Notes: generated from the letters alone by a model not told the origin. Positions 45,801 to 54,849 are shown, counted from the first letter of the stretch. The stretch: DNA of 64,000 nt from Streptomyces cadmiisoli (GCF_003261055.1 NZ_CP030074.1:496001-560000), one strand, 5' to 3'. Made by a program: numbers and translations.

Positions 45801-46114
45801 ACCCCGGTCTGGCCTCCCGCTTCTCGCGCAGGGTCGAGTTCGCCAACTACTCCTCCGACGAACTGGTCACCATCGTGCGTCAGCACGCGTCGGCGGCCCA
45901 TTACGACTGCGGGCCGGGGACCGCCACGGCGTTGCGCGCCTACTTCGACGCCGTACCCCGAGACCAGACGTTCGGCAACGCGCGGCTCGCCCGCCGGATC
46001 CTCGAAGGCATGATCACGAGGCAGGCGGGCCGGCTCAGCACGATGTCGGCGCCCTCCCTGGAAGAACTGCGCACCCTGCTGCCCGAAGACCTGACCGAAG
46101 CGGTGGTGTCGTGA
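42827..46114 (+). CDS. Beta-helix protein fused to two CbxX/EccA-type AAA+ ATPases
   Basis: A 1095-residue cytoplasmic protein. Residues about 15-540 are a right-handed parallel beta-helix: some 20 short repeats with motifs such as RGCSIRDARGNGVLANGSAR and DCDISSTDKPAIALEEQSST. Two CbxX/CfqX-like AAA+ domains follow, with Walker A GPPGTGKTS (about 598) and GPPGTGKTT (about 880), and Walker B VLFIDEAYSL and VLFVDEAYTL. EccA, the ESX chaperone ATPase, has one such domain. The GTG start is set by GAGGAGG 10 bases upstream. Its stop overlaps the mycosin start (GTGA), tying it to secretion. It probably handles substrates before export. Confidence 0.9.
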   Translation: MSRQVLHVGPSRSDAYRTLGEALSRARSGAVISVAPGQYPENLVITTRVTIAAEQARGTVHICPPEGSAVVLKADAMMMTDLVLRGRDENVPVVAVLRGQLALDGCEISGAAWTAVLARDSGALAMRDCRVSNPGGAGVVDTSGEESSVESSVIENLGTSGIVLSEQSSMVVRGCSIRDARGNGVLANGSARGSVEDCDISSTDKPAIALEEQSSTRILRTVVHDTSTGVQLSSAARNELEEVRVTGTVSAGIILSNGTDPVLRRCRTARTKGPGLLVTDRARGTFEDCWLESSEVAALRVDGPAAPVLIGLSIRGSATGATFTDGATAELDRLELQDVRGTAISVRGAANPLIRRARLRGVGGRGVEVTESGRGRLEECHLQETGESAVHVSDGGNLYIGGSRIEEPRAHGLVIGSDAAATLRDCVVVAAKNTGVHVGSGGELTATRLRVHRGAEHGVLIADGARASINSSEASACGGDGFRIDSSESVSLSGCSARENQGGGVVQTRPGDRVSVENLASLDNGAPDAYGDAALDHLDPGRLGQDAGPLSELDRLIGLENVKHQVRTLVSLAQLARRRAELGLPSPPMARHLVFAGPPGTGKTSVARLYGSVLAGLGALPKGHLVEVSRADLVAQVIGGTAIKTTEAFQSALGGVLFIDEAYSLLSDGGRSGADFGREAVDTLLKLMEDHREEVVVVVAGYSDRMQEFLASNPGLQSRFSRTVEFENYTVPELVAIMESMCGSHQYELGEGTREALTLLFERMPRDACFGNGRAARQVFEEMVDRQAFRLATLRDPEASDLTTLLPVDVGEREAAEVAGTGAAESGTPLERLNELIGLASVKRDVTDLVNLLGTARRREAAGLPAPRISNHLVFTGPPGTGKTTVARLYAELLVSLGALPRGQLVEVSRADLVGRYIGHTAQLTREVFERARGGVLFVDEAYTLTPSGASGADFGREAVDTLLKLMEDHRDEVVVIVAGYTAQMADFLASNPGLASRFSRRVEFANYSSDELVTIVRQHASAAHYDCGPGTATALRAYFDAVPRDQTFGNARLARRILEGMITRQAGRLSTMSAPSLEELRTLLPEDLTEAVVS

Positions 46115-47364
46115 GCGCCACCGGGAGGCCGTGGGCCGGCATGCCGTCGGCGCCCGACCCGATGGGGCGGTCGTGCGCCCGCCGCGCCTGCTCGGGCGGC
46201 ACCGCGGCCGGCCTGGTGTCCGCCGCGGCCGCGCTGTCGCTGCTGCTGCCCTTGCCGGCATTCGCGGCCGGACGTGACACAGCGCGTGCGGAACCGGTGG
46301 AACTGCCCGTCATGCCCGCCGTCCTCGAAGACGGGGACCCCTGCACGGGGAGCTCCTCCCGGATGGTGCGGGCCGAGCCCGCCTACCAACGGACACTGAA
46401 CCTCCAGCAGGCCTGGCGGTTCAGCCGAGGCGGCGGCGTCGAAGTCGCGGTCGTGGACACGGGTGTCGCGACCGGGACCGCCAGGCTGGCGGGCCGCGTC
46501 ACACCCGTCAGCGGCACCGACGACTGCGTGGGGCACGGCTCGTTCCTGGCCGGCATCGTGGCGGCCGCTCCGGCGACCGCCACGCGGTTCAGCGGAGTGG
46601 CGCCCGACGCACGCATCCTGGCCGTGCGGGGTACCGACCAGCGCGGAACCGCCACCGCTTCCACACTCGCGGCAGGCATACGGGCCGCCGCCGACGCGGG
46701 CGCTCAGGTGATCCTGGTGGGTCCGGCACTCGCCCGGAAGTCGTCCGAGCTCACCGGTGCGGTGGAGCACGCCGCAGCACGGGACGCCCTGGTCGTGGCT
46801 GCCGCGTCACCACCGCTGCGACGCGGCGAGGAACCCGGCACGGCCAGGGACTACTGGCCCGCGGCACAGCGCGGGGTGCTGTCCGTGGTGGGGACGGCGC
46901 AGGACGGCTCCCTGCCCGACGGTACGGCCGTCCCGAAGGACGCGGACCTGTCCGCGCCCGGCAGCGGAGTGATCGGTGTCGGTCCGCGCGGCAACGGCTA
47001 CTTCATCGGCAGCGGTTCGCCGCTCGCGGCCGCCTTCGTGGCCGGTGCCGCGGCACTGGTGCGCGATCGGTACCCGGAGCTGTCCGCCGACGCGACCGCC
47101 GAGCGCCTCACGCGGACCGCCTATCCCGCCGACGTACCCAGGATGGACGTCTACGCGGCGTTGAGCAGCGCCGCGGCCGGGCGCGAGCCGGTGGCGGAGC
47201 CGCCGCTCGTCCCGGCCCGGATCCCCTCCGACGAACCCACCGAGAACGCGGTGCGCCGCGGCACACTCCTGGCCGGAGCCGGTGCGGTCACCGCGGGCGC
47301 GGTGGCCTGGGCGGGGCTGGTGGTACGCCTTCGTCGACGACGTCGCCACGGCACCACCGACTGA
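46111..47364 (+). CDS. mycP: Mycosin, T7SS-associated S8 protease (membrane anchored)
   Basis: A 417-residue subtilase with a signal peptide (about 30-53) and a C-terminal membrane span (about 385-407, LLAGAGAVTAGAVAWAGLVV) followed by a basic tail, the mycosin layout. Catalytic Asp is in VAVVDTGVA (about 115), His in CVGHGSFLAGI (about 141) and Ser in GSGSPLAAAFVAG (about 303). The strand that normally reads VVAAAGN reads VVAAASP, so the oxyanion Asn is missing. The GTG start overlaps the stop of the AAA+ gene. Mycosins stabilise the ESX membrane complex and cleave some substrates; the change may leave only the structural role. Confidence 0.9.
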   Translation: MSATGRPWAGMPSAPDPMGRSCARRACSGGTAAGLVSAAAALSLLLPLPAFAAGRDTARAEPVELPVMPAVLEDGDPCTGSSSRMVRAEPAYQRTLNLQQAWRFSRGGGVEVAVVDTGVATGTARLAGRVTPVSGTDDCVGHGSFLAGIVAAAPATATRFSGVAPDARILAVRGTDQRGTATASTLAAGIRAAADAGAQVILVGPALARKSSELTGAVEHAAARDALVVAAASPPLRRGEEPGTARDYWPAAQRGVLSVVGTAQDGSLPDGTAVPKDADLSAPGSGVIGVGPRGNGYFIGSGSPLAAAFVAGAAALVRDRYPELSADATAERLTRTAYPADVPRMDVYAALSSAAAGREPVAEPPLVPARIPSDEPTENAVRRGTLLAGAGAVTAGAVAWAGLVVRLRRRRRHGTTD

Positions 47365-47407
47365 GGAGCCGGCGGACGCCCGGCCTGTCTGCGGGCCGGG
47401 CACCGGC

Positions 47408-47442
47408 CCGGCGGGGGCGGTCTGTGAGGCCGCCCCCGCCGG
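47408..47442. terminator. Hairpin between convergent mycP and eccC
   Basis: A perfect 13-bp stem (47408-47420 with 47430-47442), nine-base loop. It separates the ends of mycP and eccC. Confidence 0.8.
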
Positions 47443-47447
47443 CGCTG

Positions 47448-50400
47448 TCACCGGTCCTGGTCCCCGTGTGACAGCGCCGTCTGCACCATCACCGGCTTGC
47501 GGCGCACGAAATAGTGCCCACGGCCGGCCGGGAGGTTCTTCGGCTTGAAGTTGCCGAACATGTAGCCCTCCGTAGGGGGGCACGACAGCAGCAGACCGGG
47601 CGCGTTCGCCTCGTCCATCCGCCGCATGAGCGGATCGGCCATCGCCCGCGAGGCGCCCGTCGCCGATCGGGCCACCACCACGTTCAGACCCACTTCGTGT
47701 CCCAGCGGCAGGAACTCGAAGAACGGTGCCAACGGGTGCCCCGTCAGACCGCCGCCCAGCAGCTCGTAGTCGTCGACCAGCACGAACAGACGCGGGCCCG
47801 ACCACCAGTCGGCCAAGGGCATCCTCGCCGGGGTGATCTCCGGTCCGGGCAGCCGCTGCTTCAGTGCGTCCGCCGCACCGGTCACCAGTTCCTGCAGCAC
47901 CTGAGCCGATACGGCCGTACCCAGGCGGTACTCCTCGGGCACCGCATCCGCCAGACTGCGACGGAAATCCACGGTGAGGATCCTCGCCTCGTTGGGCGCG
48001 TACCGGGCGACGACCGACTGCGCGATCAGCTTCAGCAGGTTGGTCTTGCCGCTCTCCGTGTCGCCCACCACCGACAGGTGCGGGGTGCGGCCGAAGTCGT
48101 GCCACACCGGCGCCAGATGGTCCTCGTCCATGCCGATGACCAGCTTCAGCGCCTCGCCGTCCCGCTGCGGGGCAGGCAGGTCGTCGGCCGGCAGACGGGC
48201 GGGCAGGGTACGCACCGGCGGTGCACCGGGCCCCTCCCACGCCTCGGACACCCGGGCGACCAGATGCGTCACCCCGTCCGACAGGTCCTCCGTGCTCTCC
48301 TGCCCGTCGATGCGGGGCAGCGCACTCAGGAAGTGCAGTTTCTCGCCGAAGGTCAGTCCCCGCCCGCCGCTGTTGGGCACCTCCCTGGCCTTACGGGTGT
48401 CGATGAGCGAGTCGATGCCGTCACCGAGGCGCAGCTCGAGTTTGGTCGCCGCCTGGTCGCGCACCTGTGCCGACAGCTCCACCCACCGCGTCGTCGTCAC
48501 GATCAGGTGGACGCCGTAGTTCAGGCCCTGGGAGGCGATCTGGTTCATCACCGGCATCAGATGGTCGAAGTCCTGCCGGACGGACTGCCAGCCGTCCACC
48601 ACCAGGAACACGTCCCCGTGCCGCTCGTCGGGGAAGTCACCGCGCGCACGGCGCTTGCGGTAGGTGGCCATCGAGTCGATGCCGTGGTCGGCGAAGAACT
48701 GCTCGCGGTGCGTGAGCACCGCCGTGACCTCCGCGACCGTTCGTTTGATCCGGTCGGCGTGCAAGCGCGCCGCCACCCCGCCGACGTGCGGCAGCCCGGC
48801 CAGCTGCGCCAGCGTTCCACCGCCCAGGTCCAGACAGTAGAACTGCACCTCGGCCGGGGTATGGGTGAGCGCCAGCGCCGAGATCAGCGTCCGCACCAGC
48901 GTCGACTTGCCGCTCTGCGAGCCGCCGCCGATCGCCACGTGCCCACCGGCCCCTGACAGGTCCACCACCAGTGGGTCACGCCTTTGATGGAACGGCTTGT
49001 CGACGATGCCGACCGGCACCCGCAGCTGCCCGCTCCCCGGCCAGTCGGCCGCCACCAGCCCCCGCTCCCCGTCGACAGCCGGCCCCGGAAGCATCCCGTC
49101 GAGCGTCGGCGGGTCGTTCAGCGGCGGCAGCCACACCTGGTGCGCGGGCGGTCCAGCGTCCCGCAGCCGCTCCACGGCAACGTCGAGCAGCGACTCCGCG
49201 CTCTCCTCGTCCTCCCGTACCTCCGGCTGCGGTGCAGCCACGGGTTCCCGGGGCACCACCCAGCCCGTCGTCCACGGCACGATCTGGTGGGCGACGTGCG
49301 CCTGGACGGTGGCCGACAGCCGCCGCCGGTAAGGTCCGGACACATACGCGGCCCGGAACCGGACCAGTCCCTCCGTCCCGTGCTTGAGGAACCCCGCGCC
49401 CGGCTGGGACGGCAGTTGGTGCGCGTCGGGCACCCCGAGCACACCTCGGCTCTCGATGGCCGAGAACGTCCGCAGACCGATCCGGTACGACAGATGGCTC
49501 TCCAGCTGATGCATCCGTCCCTCGTCCAGTCGTTGCGACGCCAGCAGCAGATGGATGCCGAGCGACCGCCCCAGGCGGCCGATCATCACGAACAGCTCCA
49601 TGAAATCCCGGTGCGCCGCCAGCAGCTCGCTGAACTCGTCGACCACGACGAACAAGCTGGGCAGCGGAGCCAGGTCCGCGCCCTGCGCACGGGCCTTCTC
49701 GTACTCCAGCGCCGAGCTGTAGTTGCCGGCGGCCCGCAGCAGCTCCTGGCGACGTATCAGCTCACCCTGAAGCGCGTCCTTCATACGGGCGACCAGGGCC
49801 ACCTCGTCAGCCAGGTTCGTGATCACCGCGGAGGTGTGCGGCAGCGAATCCAGGCCCAGGAACGTGGCACCGCCCTTGAAGTCCACGAGGACGAAGTTCA
49901 GCGTCTCCGAGGAATTCGTCAGGGCGAGCGCCAGGACCAGCGTGCGCAGCAGTTCGCTCTTGCCGGAGCCGGTTGCCCCGATGAGCATGCCGTGCGGACC
50001 CATACCGCCCTGGGCCGACTCCTTGATGTCGAGTTCGACGGGCTGACCGTCCACACCGACGGCCACGGGCACCCGCAGCCGGGCCGCGCCGGTCGCACGC
50101 TGCCACAGGAGGGCCGGTTCGTGGCGGTGCAGATCGGCGATCGACAGCAGGTTCGTCAGCTCGGTGTCCGTGCTCAGCGGCTCCGAGGTGTCCGTCCCCA
50201 TGCTCATCCGGAAGGGAGCCATGATGCGCGCCAGTGACTCCGCCATCTGCGGACCCATGGCGTCCGGCCGGCCCAGCGCCGTCGACTGCTCCTTGCGGGA
50301 CTTGTCGGTGCGCACCAGGGCGACCTTGCCCCGCTGCACGTCCAGCCGCAGCGTGGTGCGCCCGGGCCGCCACTGCAGCTCCCCGGACACATCCACCACC

Positions 50401-51422
50401 ACGACATTGCGATACCCAGATCCGTTGAACCGGTGGTCGGCGGCGAACCGCACGCTGTCGACCACCACGACCGTCAACGGTTCGTCCCTGCCCGGAACGG
50501 CATCGGGATCGAACACCGGCCGCTCGAAGACATCGGCGCCCAGCAGATCGTCCAGCTCGTCCACAGTGGACGCGGACATCCGTACCGCTCCGGCCCCGTC
50601 GTGCTCGTGCGGATGCAGGTGATGCGGCAGCCACTTCGCCCATTCCCATTCGCTACGCCGCTCCTCCGCGACGCACAGTGCGATCCACAGTTCGTCCGGC
50701 GCGTGGAACACCGACAACTGGGCCAGTGTGGCCCGCACCAGGTCACGGCGCGCCGCCTCGTCGCCGCGCAGCAACACCTTCGACCACGACCGCAGATACA
50801 GGGCGATGGGTTGCTCCGGAACCGTGGCGTAGGCACGCACGAACCGGCGCAGCGCGTGCGCGCTCAGCGGCTCCAGATCCTCCACCGGCATGGTCGCGGC
50901 GGGAGTCATCTGCAACGCCAACTGCTGGTCGCCCACCGCGATCCGGGTCTCGCCGAAGTCGTCGTCGGCAGGCCGCCGTTCCCACAAGCGTGTCGTGCGC
51001 ACCAGAGTGCGCAGCGTGGCGGGCTCAGGGTGACGCCATGCCAGTGCTTGCTGCTGCTGCACCACGGCACCACGCACCTGCCCGCGCACCTGGGCCAGAT
51101 ACCGCAGGTAGTCACGCCGCTCACCGCGCAGGCGCTGCTTGCGCTCACCGCTGCGACGCGCCCACTGCCCGACCAGCATGACCACCGCGGCGAGGAGCAT
51201 CATGCCCAGCGCCACATAGCTGAGCATGTTGTTGCTCTGCCCGGGACGCAGGAACATGAACATCATGGATCCGGACATCATCGCCATCGGCAAATAGGTC
51301 CACACCGCGGAACTGTCCGGGACCACCTCCGGCAGGCCGGGCGGCTCCTGCAGGCTCAGTTCGCCGTCCGGCATCTCCGGGCCCCGGCGCCGAGCCGGCC
51401 GCCGGAAGAGAACCACACTCAA
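47448..51422 (-). CDS. eccC: EccC, T7SS FtsK/SpoIIIE-type ATPase
   Basis: A 1324-residue motor ATPase, the energy unit of type VII secretion, with EccCa and EccCb fused. Two membrane spans lie at about 39-85 (WTYLPMAMMSGSMMFMFL, VALGMMLLAAVVMLVG). Three ATPase modules follow with Walker A GATGSGKSE (about 479), GGGSQSGKST (about 829) and GDTESGKTN (about 1120), and Walker B-like strands LFVVVDEFSELL, VFLVVDGWQ and LFVLVDDYELL. The third has weaker motifs, as in other EccC proteins. It recognises substrate C-termini in known systems. It is transcribed against mycP and divergent from eccD, with 217 bp of shared promoter space. Confidence 0.95.
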   Translation of the reverse strand: MSVVLFRRPARRRGPEMPDGELSLQEPPGLPEVVPDSSAVWTYLPMAMMSGSMMFMFLRPGQSNNMLSYVALGMMLLAAVVMLVGQWARRSGERKQRLRGERRDYLRYLAQVRGQVRGAVVQQQQALAWRHPEPATLRTLVRTTRLWERRPADDDFGETRIAVGDQQLALQMTPAATMPVEDLEPLSAHALRRFVRAYATVPEQPIALYLRSWSKVLLRGDEAARRDLVRATLAQLSVFHAPDELWIALCVAEERRSEWEWAKWLPHHLHPHEHDGAGAVRMSASTVDELDDLLGADVFERPVFDPDAVPGRDEPLTVVVVDSVRFAADHRFNGSGYRNVVVVDVSGELQWRPGRTTLRLDVQRGKVALVRTDKSRKEQSTALGRPDAMGPQMAESLARIMAPFRMSMGTDTSEPLSTDTELTNLLSIADLHRHEPALLWQRATGAARLRVPVAVGVDGQPVELDIKESAQGGMGPHGMLIGATGSGKSELLRTLVLALALTNSSETLNFVLVDFKGGATFLGLDSLPHTSAVITNLADEVALVARMKDALQGELIRRQELLRAAGNYSSALEYEKARAQGADLAPLPSLFVVVDEFSELLAAHRDFMELFVMIGRLGRSLGIHLLLASQRLDEGRMHQLESHLSYRIGLRTFSAIESRGVLGVPDAHQLPSQPGAGFLKHGTEGLVRFRAAYVSGPYRRRLSATVQAHVAHQIVPWTTGWVVPREPVAAPQPEVREDEESAESLLDVAVERLRDAGPPAHQVWLPPLNDPPTLDGMLPGPAVDGERGLVAADWPGSGQLRVPVGIVDKPFHQRRDPLVVDLSGAGGHVAIGGGSQSGKSTLVRTLISALALTHTPAEVQFYCLDLGGGTLAQLAGLPHVGGVAARLHADRIKRTVAEVTAVLTHREQFFADHGIDSMATYRKRRARGDFPDERHGDVFLVVDGWQSVRQDFDHLMPVMNQIASQGLNYGVHLIVTTTRWVELSAQVRDQAATKLELRLGDGIDSLIDTRKAREVPNSGGRGLTFGEKLHFLSALPRIDGQESTEDLSDGVTHLVARVSEAWEGPGAPPVRTLPARLPADDLPAPQRDGEALKLVIGMDEDHLAPVWHDFGRTPHLSVVGDTESGKTNLLKLIAQSVVARYAPNEARILTVDFRRSLADAVPEEYRLGTAVSAQVLQELVTGAADALKQRLPGPEITPARMPLADWWSGPRLFVLVDDYELLGGGLTGHPLAPFFEFLPLGHEVGLNVVVARSATGASRAMADPLMRRMDEANAPGLLLSCPPTEGYMFGNFKPKNLPAGRGHYFVRRKPVMVQTALSHGDQDR

Positions 51423-51639
51423 CGGAAAGTCTCCTTAACGCGGCGCGCGTCAGCACGCCCGCCTGGGCGAAAGAGGGCCCTGCCCGGAACATGCACATGG
51501 GTGAGTGTGGGTGTGAACCGGCAGGCTCGGAAGAAGACTTGGCCCGCTCAACGGACCGAAGTCGGCCCGAGTAGTGTGCAGCCGATCCGCGCGATTCGAA
51601 AGCCGGTCTGATGCAGCTCAGAGAAAATTCTTCCTAATC

Positions 51640-53034
51640 ATGCCCGAATCTTCCATTGCAGGGCTGTGCCGTCTTACCGTCCGCACCCCTCACAGTTCCC
51701 TCGACCTCGTGGTGCCCTCCGACGTGCCGGTGGCCGACCTGCTCCCCGCCGTCCTGCGCCATGCCGGCCCCGACACCGAAGAACATGGCCTGGAACATGC
51801 GGGCTGGGTCCTCCAGACACTCGGCGGCAAGCCCCTGGAGGGCGAAGGCACTCTCACCTCGTCGAACGTCAACGACGGTGAAGTGCTCTATCTGCGCCCC
51901 CGCACCGACCAGCTCCCCGAAGTACGGTTGGACGACCTCGTCGACGGCATCGCCGACAGCATGCGCGACCGCCTGCACACCTGGGGCCCGCGCAGCAGCC
52001 GCATGCTCCTGCGCGCACTCACCGGATTCGCCGTGTGTGCCGGCCTGCTCATCCTCGCCTCACCGGGGCTGACCTCCTCCACACGTGTGACCGCACTCGC
52101 TGTCACCGCCGCACTGCTCCTGGCGGCTGCGGCCACCGCCGGTCGAGCGGCCGACGACGCGGCCTCCGCAGCGGTCCTCGGCAGCTTCGCACCGCCGTGC
52201 ATCGCCCTGGCCGGTGCCCTGGTGACGGGCAGCGCCGGAGGCCGGGGCGACGAGGCGCTCGGTGCCGCCCTGCTCGCGGCAGGTGCTGCCGGCGCCGGCT
52301 CCGCCGCCCTGGCACTGGCCCTGGTCGGAGTACACACGCCGTTCTTCTCGGCGCTGATCCTCGCCGCTCTCGCCGGCACCTCGACCGGCGTCCTCATGGC
52401 ATTCGCCGGACTGCACCTCGAAGAGGCCGCCCTGGTCATCGCGTCCATCGGCGCCATGGTGAGCCCGTTCGTCCCGTCCCTGGCCTTCAAACTGGCCGGC
52501 ATGCGCATGCCCTTCCTGCCGTCCACCCCGAGGCAGCTGCAGGATGACATCGAGCCGTACTCCAGCCAGAACGTCGCTTCCCGCACCGAGATCGCCAGTA
52601 CCTGGATGACGGCCCTCTACGGCGCCGTCGGGGCCGTGGTCACCGTCTGCTTCGCGGCAGCGGCCACCAGCCAGGCCGCACCCGACCGCATCACCGCAGC
52701 CGTTCTGTCCCTGCTTCTGCTGCTGCACGGCCGGAGCATCGGAAACGTCTGGCAGCGTCTGTCCATGGTCCTGCCAGGGGCAGCCGGACTGGTCATGCTC
52801 GCGCTGTCCCTGGCCACGACCGCGCAGCCGGGAACCAGGCTGCTGCTGGCGGCCGCCGCTCTCGCCACCGGCGGCGTCCTCGCCGTCGCCTCGTGGTTCC
52901 TGCCGGGCCGCCGGATCGTTCCGCACTGGGGCCGTGCCGCCGAAATCCTGCACAGCGCCCTCGCGATGAGTCTGCTTCCGCTGCTGCTGTGGGTCCTGGG
53001 CGTCTTCGGCCGGCTCCGCGGCTTCAATGGCTGA
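51640..53034 (+). CDS. eccD: EccD, T7SS membrane channel component
   Basis: A 464-residue membrane protein. The N-terminal domain (about 8-90) is ubiquitin-like: CRLTVRTPHSSLDLVVPSDV, then GKPLEGEGTLTSSNVNDGEV. About eleven hydrophobic spans follow from residue 125 to the end (for example ALTGFAVCAGLLILASPG). This matches EccD, the dimer that forms the transmembrane vestibule of the ESX complex. The ATG at 51640 is chosen by homology of the N-domain; the ribosome site is weak and an upstream start at 51574 cannot be excluded. It is divergent from eccC and followed by eccB. Confidence 0.92.
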   Translation: MPESSIAGLCRLTVRTPHSSLDLVVPSDVPVADLLPAVLRHAGPDTEEHGLEHAGWVLQTLGGKPLEGEGTLTSSNVNDGEVLYLRPRTDQLPEVRLDDLVDGIADSMRDRLHTWGPRSSRMLLRALTGFAVCAGLLILASPGLTSSTRVTALAVTAALLLAAAATAGRAADDAASAAVLGSFAPPCIALAGALVTGSAGGRGDEALGAALLAAGAAGAGSAALALALVGVHTPFFSALILAALAGTSTGVLMAFAGLHLEEAALVIASIGAMVSPFVPSLAFKLAGMRMPFLPSTPRQLQDDIEPYSSQNVASRTEIASTWMTALYGAVGAVVTVCFAAAATSQAAPDRITAAVLSLLLLLHGRSIGNVWQRLSMVLPGAAGLVMLALSLATTAQPGTRLLLAAAALATGGVLAVASWFLPGRRIVPHWGRAAEILHSALAMSLLPLLLWVLGVFGRLRGFNG

Positions 53035-53054
53035 ACGAGGAACGGAAACACACC

Positions 53055-54536
53055 ATGCAGTCCAAGCGTGATCAGGTCCAGGCCCATATGTTCGTCATGG
53101 GCCGGCTCAACTCCGGCATGCTCAACGGCGAACCCGACGCTCCCGAGAGCCCTCTGGCCCGCACCAGCCGCGGACTGGTGTTCGGCATCGTGATAGCCCT
53201 GGTCATCTCGGCCGGCGCTTTCATCTTCGGACTCCTGTCACCCGGCGGCAACAACTCCTGGCGCAACGGCACCGCGCTGGTGGTGAACAGGGACACCGGA
53301 GCGCGCTACCTCTATCTCGACGGCCGCCTACGCCCCGTCCGCAACTATGCCTCCGCCCGGCTCCTCGGTGGCAAGGACCTCACCGCCGTCACCGTCCGCA
53401 CCCGCTCCCTGGCCGACACACCCGTCGGCACACCGGTCGGCATCGAGGGAGCGCCTGACAGCGTGCCCGGCCAGGATCAGCTGGAACGCGGAGCCTGGCG
53501 GGTCTGCTCGGCCCCCGACAGCGACACGGCGACCGCACAGTCTCCGCGGTCGGCAAGCACGTACCGGACGATCCTGGCCGTGGGCGGAACGTCCGCCGGC
53601 CGATCTCTCAGCCAGCGACAGGCCGCGCTGCTCAAGGGCCCCGACGGCGCACTCCACCTGATGTGGCGCGGCAGCAGGCTCCGCCTGGACAAGACCGGTG
53701 GAGCCGTGACCTCCCTCGGCTACGGCTCGGCCGTGGCCCGTCCGGTCACCGCGGCCTTCCTCGACGCCCTGCCCGCCGGACCGGATCTGGCGCCTCCCCG
53801 CGTTCCCGGCCTGGGTGAACCCGGCCCGGAGCTCGGCGGCAGCGGTACACGTGTCGGGCAGCTCTTCCAGGTGCAGGTACCCGGCGGCACCCCCGTCTGG
53901 CACGTTCTCGCCCGCGACGGCCTGCGTGCGCTGACCGAGACCGCCGCGGCACTCCTCCTCGGGGATCCCAAGACCCGTACGGCCTACGACGGCAAGGCTC
54001 CCCAGCCCCGCGTACTCGGTTCGGACGTCCTCGGACGCCACCTCGCGCCCACTGCCGCGGACACCTCCGACACCCTGCCCGACGCACCGCCACAGCTCGC
54101 CGACATCACCACCGGCACGGCTCTGTGCACCGTTGTCGAACCCGGCGGCTCCGGCGGCACCAAGGTCTCGGGCGCTCTCGTGCCCGTCACCGGCCTCGCT
54201 CCGCTCGCCCAGCACACGGCGGAACCCACCGCGCCCGCCTGCAACCCCGTCGACGGCGTCGTGGTCCCACCCCGGCGCGGCGCACTCGTGCACGTCCTGG
54301 GCGCCGCCGGCGGCCCGCTCGGCGACACCACCTACCTGGTCACGGAGTACGGGATCAAGTACCGCGTCCACGGGGACAAAGCTCTGGAAGCCCTGGGATA
54401 CACCGGTCGGGAAGCGGTCCAACTGCCCTCCCCACTCGCCGCGATGCTCCCCACCGGTCCTGACCTGACCCCCGAAGCCGCCACCGGTGCCACCTCGCCA
54501 AACACCACCACGGCCGCCTGCACGAAGCGCTCCTGA
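53055..54536 (+). CDS. eccB: EccB, T7SS membrane-anchored extracellular component
   Basis: A 493-residue single-span protein. The cytoplasmic N-terminus (KRDQVQAHMFVMGRLNSGML) carries the EccB pattern, the span is VFGIVIALVISAGAFIFGLL (about 39-58), and the large extracytoplasmic domain contains the family strands WRNGTALVVNRDTGARYLYL and TYLVTEYGIKYRV near the C-terminus, with conserved-looking cysteines (WRVCSAP, TALCTVV, APACNP). EccB bridges the ESX membrane complex and the cell wall and may bind ATP or peptidoglycan. GAGGAACGG lies before the ATG. It follows eccD after 20 bp. Confidence 0.92.
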   Translation: MQSKRDQVQAHMFVMGRLNSGMLNGEPDAPESPLARTSRGLVFGIVIALVISAGAFIFGLLSPGGNNSWRNGTALVVNRDTGARYLYLDGRLRPVRNYASARLLGGKDLTAVTVRTRSLADTPVGTPVGIEGAPDSVPGQDQLERGAWRVCSAPDSDTATAQSPRSASTYRTILAVGGTSAGRSLSQRQAALLKGPDGALHLMWRGSRLRLDKTGGAVTSLGYGSAVARPVTAAFLDALPAGPDLAPPRVPGLGEPGPELGGSGTRVGQLFQVQVPGGTPVWHVLARDGLRALTETAAALLLGDPKTRTAYDGKAPQPRVLGSDVLGRHLAPTAADTSDTLPDAPPQLADITTGTALCTVVEPGGSGGTKVSGALVPVTGLAPLAQHTAEPTAPACNPVDGVVVPPRRGALVHVLGAAGGPLGDTTYLVTEYGIKYRVHGDKALEALGYTGREAVQLPSPLAAMLPTGPDLTPEAATGATSPNTTTAACTKRS

Positions 54537-54618
54537 CCGACAGTCACCTGCACATGGCCTTACGAGGCCGCCCCGGACTCCATGCGAAGCCGGCCAGGCA
54601 CTGTCCACCGGGAGACAC

Positions 54619-54750
54619 ATGTCGCGGCACCGGACACAGCGGCACGCCTTTGCGGCCTCCTGGCAGGTCTGGGTGATCGGGCATCCTCGGCTGCCCGATC
54701 ATCCCCAACTCCCGTCCGACGAGCTGAGTGACATGCGCACGGTGCAATAG
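54619..54750 (+). CDS. Possible 43-aa small protein
   Basis: An ATG preceded by GGGAG opens a 43-codon frame that begins MSRHRTQRHAFAASWQVWVI. It covers the hairpin at 54671-54704. There is no family resemblance and length is minimal, so it may be chance. Confidence 0.2.
   Translation: MSRHRTQRHAFAASWQVWVIGHPRLPDHPQLPSDELSDMRTVQ
54671..54704 (+). terminator. Hairpin between eccB and Esx-type genes
   Basis: A 10-bp core stem (54674-54683 with 54692-54701) extends to 13 pairs with one G-T. It could be a terminator or attenuator separating machine genes from cargo genes. Confidence 0.5.
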
Positions 54751-54849
54751 CGTGCCGCTCAGACCGCCCCGGTGACCGGCGAGCGAGTCCGCTTCCGGCC
54801 CCGTCGTCACGGCTGGTTCGGCCGCTCCGGTGTTGAGAAGGAGACAGCA

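Larger units (their letters stand above)
54537..54849. other. Gap between eccB and the Esx-type genes
   Basis: 313 bases. It contains a possible tiny reading frame and a hairpin (both listed separately). A new promoter for the effector-side genes could be here, since the hairpin would limit readthrough from eccB. Confidence 0.45.

Noticed and set aside
42830..46261. 1143-codon open frame on the minus strand
   Set aside because: It mirrors the beta-helix/AAA+ gene; the translated product is low-complexity Arg/Gly/Val without any domain.
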